Shown here: piece by piece, positions 55,787-64,000 of the stretch | Layout: each line of letters starts with the position of its first letter | How positions within the stretch are numbered: the first letter of the stretch is position 1 | NCBI RefSeq assembly: GCF_030272615.1 | Contig: NC_081406.1 | Coordinates: forward strand, 188,340,391 to 188,404,390 | Source of the DNA: Cryptomeria japonica | Lineage: Eukaryota; Streptophyta; Pinopsida; Cupressales; Cupressaceae | Length of the DNA: 64,000 nt | Direction of reading: 5' to 3' | The notes under the pieces: model-generated | The model's input: only the letters and a program-made list of their open reading frames with translations | Told to the model about the DNA's origin: nothing | Database searches by the model: none | Made by a program: the position numbers and the translations under genes

Positions 55787-56391
55787 TTAAGTTTTTGTCG
55801 AAGGGGTAGATACCCCTAACCTGTCTCTCAAATACTCAAATGATTCCTAAGACAACGGTTTAGTGAATATATCTGTAATCTGTTCTTTAGTGTTCACATA
55901 AACTAGTTTGACTTCCTTTTCTTCCACCTTGTCCTTCGAAAAGTTATATTTTATTGACATGTGCTTAGTCTTAGAGTGAAATATCGGATTCTTAGATATG
56001 TCGATAGCTACAAAATTATAACAATAAATAACTACTAGTTCACTACAATTTAACTTGATATCTTTCAACATTTGCTTCATCCACAAGACTTGAGTGCAAT
56101 TAGTTGCTGTTGCAACATATTCAGCTTCTGCAATAGATAAAGAAATGCATGATTATTTTTAGCTGATCTATGAAACCAATTTCTTTCCAAGAAATAAAGC
56201 TCCACTAGAAGTTCTCTTCTTGTCATCAGTATGTCCTACCCAATCTAAATCTATGTATGCACATAAAGTGAAGTTATCATCTCTAGAATACCATAAGCCA
56301 TATTTTGTTGTTCCTTACAAGTACCGAAATATCCTCTTTACTATACATTCATGATTTTATTTTGGATTACTTTGATATCTTGAAACAATAC
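55787..56391 (-). pseudogene. Copia-3 RNase H
   Basis: The C-terminal part is open 56086-55847 (KDIKLNCSE, IYCYNFVAIDISKNPIFHSKTKH, LVYVNTKEQITDIFTKPL). Here the last catalytic Asp of IYCDN is Tyr (IYCYN). The upstream half with the first Asp (about 56230-56300) is interrupted. The tail ends at TAA 55787-55789. Confidence 0.88.
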
Positions 56392-57480
56392 TTACTGCAA
56401 TCTAGTCTGAGTTAGATATAACAAGCCACCAATCATAGACTTATACCTTGTCAAATTTATTAGTGCAGATGTGTCTTTGATAGATAATTTCTCACTTGCC
56501 ACCATAGGAGTACTTAATGGTTTGGAATTATCCATACCAAACTTCTTTAACAATTCCCTTAGATACTTAGTTTGATAGATAAAAAAGCCTTTGTCAATTT
56601 GAGTAATTTGCAAACCTAAGAAAAATCTCATCTCACCAATCATGGACATTTAAAATTCATTCTTCATATTATTAGAGAATTTCATGCACAATTTATCTTC
56701 ACCTCCAAAAATGATATCATCAACAAATACTTCAATAATCAGAATATCATCATCAGTGATCTTATAATATAATTTACTGTTAGCACTGCCTTTAGTAAAA
56801 CCAAGCTTCAAAAGATATTTATCCAACCTTGCATACCAAGCTCTCAGAGCTTGTTTCAATCCATATAATGCTTTCCTTAACCTACAAACCATATCTTTGT
56901 CATCTGTGAGTGAAAATCCATTAGCATTCTCAATGTATACCTCTTCCTCAAGTTCACCATTCAAAAATGCACATTTAATATCCATTTGATAGACCTTATA
57001 GTTCTTATAAGCTACATGGGCAAGAAATAGTCTAACAGCTTCAATTCTAGCTACAGGTGCAAATGTCTCACCATAACCAATTCCTTCCATTTGAGAATAT
57101 CCTTTACAAACCAATCTAGCCTTGTTTGTTACAAATTGACCATCCTCATTTAGTTTATTTCTAAAAACCCATTTAGTTCCAATAACATTCTTATTTTTAG
57201 GTCGGGGAACTAAAGTCCAAGTCTCATTCTTCTCTATCTGATCTAATTCATCTTCCATAGCCATTAACCAATGTTTATCTTTACAAGCTTTAATAACAGA
57301 TGCCAGTTCAATTTGAGAAATAAGACATACCTCTTCATTTTCGAGTCTTCTTCTTGTCATAACTCCCTTGTTCCTATCTCCAATGGTTTGATCTTCAAAA
57401 TGATTCAACCTTACATACCTTGGTGTCTTCTGAACTTCAAGTTCACTTTTCTGATCATCAGTCACAGTTGAATTTTCTGA
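56392..57480 (-). pseudogene. Copia-3 reverse transcriptase
   Basis: Open 57465-56650 (271 codons), then after one stop 56649-56392. [53 protein letters not shown] (catalytic Asp), [29 protein letters not shown] (catalytic pair), FLGLQITQIDKGFF. All catalytic residues are intact, and this is the longest uninterrupted RT in the window. Confidence 0.95.
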
Positions 57481-58500
57481 TTATGTCGGTGTAACTGTCT
57501 CAGTGTCTTGTACCATTTGAGGCATTGTCGGTTCAGTTATGATAATTTCCACTGTTGGTTCCCTATCATATGATATAGATTGATTTTTGTATTGCTCATC
57601 CACTTTCACACTTGCGCTCTCCATAATTTTCTGCAATCTTTTGTTATAACTTCTATATGATTTGCTTTGAATTGAATATCCAAGAAATATCCCTTCATCA
57701 CATCTAGGATCAAAATTTCCAATTGAATCATCCTTTTTGATATAACATTTACTTCCAAAAATTCTAAAATATTTAACAGTAGGTGTATGTCCAAACCATA
57801 ATTCATAAGGAGTCTTACTGGTTTCACCTTTGATATGAACTCTACTGAATGTGTAGACTGTTGTACTCACTGCTTCTCTCTAGTAGATGTGAGGCAATTT
57901 GGCTTCCTTAATCATGGATCTTGCTGCATCCAAAATGGTTCTATTCTTCCTTTCCACTACTCCATTCTGCTGAGGAGTCCGAGGTGCAGATAATTGTCTC
58001 CTAATCCCATTTGTCTCACAATAACTATTAAATTCATGAGAAGTGAACTCACTGCCTTGATCTGATCTTAGACATTTGATTTTCAATCCAATTTTTGTTT
58101 ACACCTTTTCTTTAAAGATCTTTAATTTCTCAAAAGCTTCAGACTTGTCCCTTAGAAAAGTCACCCACATCATTCTAGAATAATCATCAATTATCAGCAT
58201 GAAGTATCTATCACCTTGAAAGTTTCTAGTCCTTGTTGGACCACATAAGTCAGTATGAATCAAATCAAGCACATCATTAGATTTATCATGTATGCTCTTA
58301 AAAGAAGTTCTAACTTGCTTTCCCAATTGACAATTCTTACATACCAGATTATGAGGCTTTATAATCTTAGGTATATCTCTAACTGCCTTTGTTGAACTCA
58401 TCTTAACAATACAATCAAAATTAACATGACACAGCCTCTTATGCCATAACCAGCTCTCATCAATATGAGAAACCAAATATGTCTTATTGCCAGTGTTCAA
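57481..58500 (-). pseudogene. Copia-3 integrase
   Basis: Zinc part WHKRLCHVNF and CKNCQLGK, then LIHTDLCGP (open 58500-58099). Core 58086-57880 with CLRSDQGSEFTSHEF (Asp) and NGVVERKNRTILDA (Glu). The C-terminal part 57870-57481 has VYTFSRVHIKGE and FDPRCDEGIFLGYS. Single stops separate the three segments, all in one frame. Catalytic residues intact. Confidence 0.94.
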
Positions 58501-58850
58501 GTGAAAGATATTACCTCTAGTCTAAGTATTGATTGCAATGTCCAAACCAGTTTTGTTAATGATTTTGCATTTTCTATTTTTGAACTGAAGTTGGAATCCC
58601 TTGTCCACCAATTGACCAACACTTAAAAGATTATTCTTTAAACCTTCTACATAATAGACATTATCAATATTATCCTTGCCATCTAGAGAAATAATACCTC
58701 TAACTTTGATCATACATGCTTTGTCATCTCCAAATCTGACTTGACCTCCATTGTATTCTTACAGGGACAAAATTTTTCTTTTATCTCCAGTCATATGATG
58801 TGAGCATCCACTATCAATTACCCATTCATCCTTGTCTTCAACTTTTGTTT
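58501..58850 (-). pseudogene. Copia-3 aspartic protease
   Basis: WVIDSGCSHHMTG (active site, about 58785-58825), then, past a stop, ISLDGKDNIDNVYYVEGLKNNLLSVGQLVDKG (58713-58522, read in parts). The complete Copia protease pattern is present, including the Cys after DSG. Confidence 0.9.
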
Positions 58851-59972
58851 CTAGGGCCTTTTCTTCATTCTTGATAGCCGGTTCTAGTTCATCTTCCTTT
58901 AAAGCATAGAACACCCATTCCTTTCCATTGCCGGATGCACTAGCAAAGTCTCCTGTCAGTTCATCCTCAGACTCATCACTTACTTCTTCCTCATCGACTA
59001 TGTAGCATTGTTTGTTTTTATTGAATCTATATCTATTCTAATTAGGCTTAAATGATTTCTTAACTCTTTCTTCAAATCTTGCATTCCTTTCAGGACATCT
59101 AGATGCAAAACGACCAATCCTATTACATGCAAAACATTTAAAAGGTGCTTTTCCTTCATACTTACTTCTTGTCGGTCCTTTAGGTACTTTTCAATCAAAT
59201 AAGGCTTAAATTTGCTCAAATTATTCATCCTCTTTCCTCATATCTTCCAATTCTTTTGCATATAGGGCTTTCCAATCACTTTTTTTGGTAGATGATGATG
59301 AATGAAAAACAGGTTCAAACTTTGCAGCTCCAGAGGGTCCAAATTCTTCAAGCTCAAAACCAGATAATTTCCCAATGAAAATGTCTCTGTTAACTGAAGT
59401 GTTTTCCATTGTTGTCAATTTATTAATTGCAGTTGCCTCATCTTGTAAGCCAGTGGTAGGGCTCTCAAGACTTTAGAGACTATTTCATCTTCTCTCAGAG
59501 ATCCTCCACAACATTGAATTCCCATGACAATATCATTTAATCTTTCCATAAATGTAGCAATTCTTTCATTATCTTCCATCTTCAAGTTCTCATATCTTAC
59601 CTGGTAACCATCAAGTTTAACAATTTTGACAATAGGGTCACCTTCATTCAAATTTTGCAATTTATCCCACATAACCTTTGCGGACGATTTATCAGTCAAT
59701 CCCATGATTTTCTGATCAATAAGTGCACACATGAGGGCTTCTCTAGCTCTACAATCATTTTCAATATTCTTGTCCAAGTTTGCAAGAGAAGGATTGCTAG
59801 ATGTCGGATCATAGGGTTTATATCCTTTCTTAGTGATCTCCCAAATATCCTTGCCAAGACATCTAAGATGAGTCTCCATTCAGATTTTCCATATCCCATA
59901 ATTTGTTCCATCAATCTTAGGGATTTCTCTTCTGAAAATAGTTGTTAGTGGATTTGAAGTGTTAGTTGCCAG
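58851..59972 (-). pseudogene. Copia-3 Gag
   Basis: The expected start codon (about 59972) is CTG, not ATG. DGTNYGIWKI and a TGA follow, then METHLRCLGKDIWEI from 59879 opens 154 codons with DKSSAKVMWDKLQNLNEGD and RIATFMERLNDIVMGI, typical Copia Gag. After a frameshift near 59418 comes a middle segment. A zinc knuckle CFACNRIGRFASRC (about 59090-59135) has Arg at the His position, so it is unlikely to bind zinc. An acidic tail leads to the protease. Confidence 0.9.
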
Positions 59973-60030
59973 AGGATCTACCTCAAGCGGTTAAGCTTCT
60001 GCAAAAGAGGACCAAACCTTTAACACCAAT

Positions 60031-61942
60031 TCTTAGGATAACTGGTGGACAACTGAGAGGGGGGGTGAATCAGTTGTCAACAAATTATATTAATCAAACC
60101 ACTTTATAACCTTTAACTGGAGCACATAAACATTTAATACTGGAATAGTAGAAATAGATACCAGTAAGCAATAAAACTTAAGAATGAAACAAAGAATTAA
60201 CACAACGCAACCATACCACATTACACTATCATTTGTATGTGAAAAAAATAGTAAAGGGAAAAACCATAGTGGGAAGCCTACCCATAGTCAGATGATACTT
60301 CTGCAGAAAGTATGTGATACAATAAGGGGCCTGCACATGTAGGAAGGCACACTTCCTAGAGCGTACTACTCATTATAAAGGAGTCTCACTGACTATAGGA
60401 AGGTTATAATCACCTCAAGATAATTGGACAACAATCCAGAAGAATGAACTACCAGTGACATCATCTAGCATGCCTGATTATAGTCCCGGTTAAGCTCAAT
60501 ACCAGAGGCCTTTGACCTCTTACATAAACCCAATTCGATCACTTATGATCGACCAGATCTCCTTCTCATATGATATTTCATTCTATGATACATGATCTAC
60601 AATTAGATCTTACATGAATTTATACAAACCCTAAGGCCTAAACCAATTAGGTCAACCACTTAAAAGATATTACAATAAGATAATTACATACATCCATATT
60701 ACAATGATATGCTATGTCGGCTTTAGACCAAAACAACATTAACCAATCCATAAATCATCCTAAAAACATGTAAAGAACATGTTAACATGATACCTATCCA
60801 TAACCTAGATAGACACCAGACCTAATATAGGTCCACCATGCCAAAGCGACGTCTCGTATCAGTCGAGGCACGAACAAGGATTGCCTTCTACATCCTGAAT
60901 TCCATCTAGAAGTCACACCAACACCACTTATGCATCCTATCAAGGATTCTCAGTAAAAGCTATGCTGGTAAAACATTAAATCCTTACCGATAACACACGT
61001 TCTTCTACTAGTAACCAAAACCTATTTTTTGGTAACCAACCATAATAGCTAGTGTTTATGGTGAAAATGGATAACAATAATGACGATATTGAAAGACTAA
61101 ATGGATTCAACCATAAAAACCCTAGCCTAACAACAACAAAGATCCACCATAACATATGAAGATTACCTAAGACAATGCAAATCAAATGAAATCACAAAGA
61201 TTATACCATCACATGTCCAATAGGGTTTGGATCTCCATTCTTCCTATCTCCATTGATCTTGCTTGATATATTTTCTCTCAGATTTTATGTGTGCACAAGA
61301 GCTCAACAAAGAACGGAAATGTGGTTGCATGTAGGATCACCTATGTTCAAAAGCGTAGTGTAGTCAAGTAGTCAATAGGGGGGCTGAATACATAGTGAGT
61401 GAGTTTTGTGTAGATTGGTTGATTAGGGTTGATAATGAAGGAAGCATCTCCTTATATAGAAGACACTATATGAAATGGAGGGATAAGATTGAGAGGTGTA
61501 AAAGGAGGTTGGCTATGATTAGAGGGTAGGTAAAAGAAATAATAAAATAATGAAAGGGGTAGGTAGTGTATGAATTAAGAGATGAATGACATGTGTCATG
61601 GGTAGAAAAGGTTAATGAATTAATTAAATAAATAAAGATTTATTTAATCAATAGAAGGAGTGAGATCAATTAAATAAATAAGATATTTATTTAATTTAGG
61701 AAAACGATAATTTAAATAAATAAATGTATTTATTTAAATGAGAAATAAGGCTAGAAGAGGATAAATGAATTAATTACATAAATAAAGATTTATTTAATTA
61801 ATAGAAGAATTAAGCTTAGATAATTAAATAAATAAAATATTTATTTAATTAGACATGACAATTTTAGGTGTCTATAGCTAGTGTTGACATCAATGACAAA
61901 ACATCAATGCAACACATAATCAATTCCTCTATATTGCCAATA
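60031..61942 (-). repeat. 5' LTR of Copia-3, interrupted by a solo LTR
   Basis: Matches 54347-55433 on both sides of 61053-61876. The G-run motif is at 60054-60067. The adjacent primer site (about 60014-60028, CCTTTAACACCAATT) is badly decayed. The outer end is GCCAATA. Confidence 0.88.
61053..61876 (-). mobile_element. Tat-like solo LTR nested in the Copia-3 LTR
   Basis: 824 bp, the reverse complement of the family at 15004-15758 (start TATAGACACCTAAAATTG, a decayed TGTAGACACC). It is flanked by the perfect duplication GCTAG (61048-61052 and 61877-61881). The uninterrupted target is seen in the left LTR near 55365. The TATA box CTATATAAGG is near 61450, with AT palindromes between 61620 and 61850. 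Confidence 0.92.
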
Positions 61943-61947
61943 GGAGC

Positions 61948-64000
61948 TCCAATTGTTCACCCTCATGCATCTAGGCCATCTTAATTGCATCATAGTTTAG
62001 ATCATATCATATTTTAGATTATCATTTAGCTTAATTTCATATCAATTCCATAACATTCTCATATCTCATCTTCATTTTATCTTAATTACATCGCTTAATC
62101 TTTCAATTTGGAAATACACCTCCATCTTGTATATCATCTATCATAGTTCTTCATCCATATCATATCAATAATTTTTCATCTAATCACTAGGACCTTAGTT
62201 GCATCCATTTTGATCCTAGATCATTCTTCAATCTCGTTCTTTAGGTTGTCATCTAAAAGATCAAGTGCTCTTCCAAGTTGAGACCCACCTTGAATCTTGA
62301 AGATCCTTGGAGATAGAGGACCATGAGATGGTTTTGAGAAATTTGATTTTATGGACATGTTTTCTTCATTCAGATTTCTTGATATAATGTTTCATGGGTG
62401 CATTTGATATTTGCTTGTTATCTTGCAGGCACCCAAAAAATTAGGTGCACATTTTTGCTACCCACCGCAGGGCTAGACCCCTAATTTGATCAAAATTTTA
62501 ACTTTTTTGCACTGGTTCGACTAAGAAAATTTCCAAAATCTTTTAGCGCATATGTGCTACGCTGCAGCATATTTGTTCTATGTTCTAGTGCCTTTAATAT
62601 CTATTACAGGGCATGCAATAATTATTCTATTGCATTTGAAGTACGATGCAACGGGTATACTTTGTGTTTTAGCACATTTACATATCATGTCTTTTTCCTA
62701 TTCTGGACAGTTTAGCGCATTTGCAGAGTTTTCTAGGCATTTGCAGTATGCTTTAGCTCATACGCTTTCTATTTTAGTGCATTTGCACTCTGTTTTAGTG
62801 CATTTGTCATAGAGGCAAAAACTTTGTAATCTCGTTTGGCCAATTAGGCTTGTGTATCCCACCAAGTGTTTGAGATTTTCACTAACTTCTTTTTCGCAAG
62901 TTTCTAACAAATTCTTGCAAGTTGGAGGATTTAGAATAGGATTTTTTATTTCTTTTTATCTTTTTCAAAGTTAGTTAAAAAAGAATTCATATTTCCTTTT
63001 TTGGTAAAAAGAACCTCACAATTTCATTTTGGTGCTCTAAAATGAATCAAACTAGTCTTTTGGGCTTAAAAAGAACATCACTTGCAAAGGTAAAAAGAAT
63101 CATAAAGTAAACTTCGCTTTCTTGCAAGTTAGGAACAAAAACACTTCAAATTTGGGCTTAAAAAGAACAACAAATCTTTCATTTTCTTGCAAAGGTAAAA
63201 TTCACAATCAATCTTTATTTCCAAGTTAAAAAGAACAATCAACTTGTCCCTTTTGCATAATCGATTTACTTTATATCAACGTGCTTTCATTTTGTTGACC
63301 AGGATTTCACTTTCCTAGTTAGAAAACAATTACTATGTGGGACTAAAATAAACATCATGTTTGATTGGAGCAACATCTCCAATTAGGATTTATATAATCA
63401 TGCTTTGAAAGGGTAAGAAGAACATTGTATGCTTTTTCTTGAGTGGTAGGTATATGCTCTCCTCTTAATTGGGTGACCAAAAAGCCAAACCTGTTCTTTT
63501 CATGCTTTATTTACTTTCAAGTATTTAAGACCTTTAGAGGGCCTACCTTCCTGAAGCCTTGAGGGGGCTAGTGAGAAGGGTATGACCCAAGTGGGCAATG
63601 GTTAAAGACAAATTTACCAACCCACTATAATAAAATGTGGAGGTTGGTGAAAATCCCCTCCAAAGGAAGTGTGTATTTGATAGCCTTCCCCTAGTATCCT
63701 TGTGATGTGAAAAGCCTTTGTTCTAAAGGTTGGGAAGTCTCTTAATTGAGTTTATCATTTGTTGCACCGAATGAAACCTTTACTACGAACCATAGAATTA
63801 GAAACTTTGAGCCGAGTCAGTTTCCATACATTGGAAATATCATAGTGTAAGGGTGGGGAATAATCTTCCCCCAAGATCACTCACCATACATATCCCAAGA
63901 TAACTACTCAATTGAGGAAAAATCCTCTTTGGGTTAATTTCTGAAAAAATACAAAAAAATGGGCTCCCTCTAGGGGGTGACACGACTATTTGAGCTGAAG
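61948..64000. other. Non-coding spacer, probably old retroelement sequence
   Basis: No protein-coding similarity. It includes the 21-bp array listed next and, from about 63500, GC-balanced phrases that look like untranslated retroelement leader or LTR sequence (for example TTGTTGCACCGAATGAAACC at 63752). I could not find paired LTRs. Confidence 0.45.
62542..62812. repeat. 21-bp tandem array, about 13 degenerate units
   Basis: The core TTTTAGTGCATTTGC recurs in strict 21-bp phase (tttag-like starts at 62542, 62563, 62584, 62605, 62626, 62668 and, in tighter form, 62711, 62732, 62752, 62773, 62794). Because 21 is divisible by 3 it translates as a seven-residue repeat (LVHLHSV), which explains the open frame 62552-62812. 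Confidence 0.8.

Larger units (their letters stand above)
54347..61942 (-). mobile_element. Copia-3: full-length decayed Copia element
   Basis: LTRs at 54347-55433 and 60031-61942 (the latter with a nested solo LTR) are of equal net length, about 1085 bp. Minus-strand gag, protease, integrase, RT and RNase H lie between. The putative target duplications are GTAGC (54342-54346) and GGAGC (61943-61947), one mismatch. The pol segments from 59418 down to 56392 share one frame; shifts occur in gag near 59418 and before RNase H. The LTR termini and PBS are more decayed than in Copia-1. Confidence 0.9.

Noticed and set aside
62552-62812. 86-codon ORF with hydrophobic seven-residue repeats
   Set aside because: It is produced by the 21-bp tandem array, whose length is a multiple of three.

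Overview
The window looks like a piece of a large, repeat-packed seed-plant nuclear genome. A gymnosperm such as a conifer is my guess, from the texture of the repeats rather than from any marker gene. I find no convincing host gene, no tRNA or rRNA gene and no bacterial-type feature. Almost everything recognisable is LTR retrotransposon: Ty1/Copia elements, Ty3/Gypsy elements of at least two lineages, solo LTRs, decayed relics, and one unusual class of LTR element that has long ORFs but no polymerase. The coding regions are full of in-frame stops yet often keep one reading frame for kilobases. That is the pattern expected from C-to-T decay of methylated DNA.

Layout: 1-1493 is the 5' end of a polymerase-less element (minus), cut by the window edge. 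1494-4739 is decayed repeat DNA. 4745-12486 is Copia-1 (minus, TSD CAATA), with a foreign solo LTR (5061-6307) in its left LTR. 12711-21029 is a chromodomain Gypsy element (minus), with a solo LTR (15004-15758) between its RNase H and integrase and another LTR (19006-20447) inside its right LTR. At 21029 it is fused to a Tat-like Gypsy element (plus, to about 30746) that has lost its 5' LTR. That element carries gag, protease, a G-patch-like domain, RT, two RNase H domains and integrase.

30747-34290 holds spacer, a truncated Tat-like LTR, and an LTR joined to a deleted Copia 3' end. 35546-39062 is Copia-2 (minus), truncated in integrase. 40782-48562 is a complete polymerase-less LTR element (plus, TSD GTAGG). 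Its two LTRs bracket ORF1 (425 codons; coiled coil plus four zinc-knuckle positions) and ORF2 (1119 codons; conserved-looking N-terminal block, long Lys/Glu helix, helical C-terminus). 48568-54340 is decayed DNA with an LTR/PBS, a cryptic Gypsy gag-protease-RT relic and a probable Tat-like LTR. 54347-61942 is Copia-3 (minus), with a Tat-like solo LTR in its right LTR. 61948-64000 is spacer with a 21-bp tandem array.

How the parts relate: the polymerase-less element shares PBS type, polypurine tract, LTR-terminal C-tract motif and an LTR hairpin with the Copia elements beside it. The most economical reading is a satellite that supplies its own Gag-like protein and an unknown large ORF2 product while borrowing Copia RT and integrase. 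This is the best candidate here for something not previously described.
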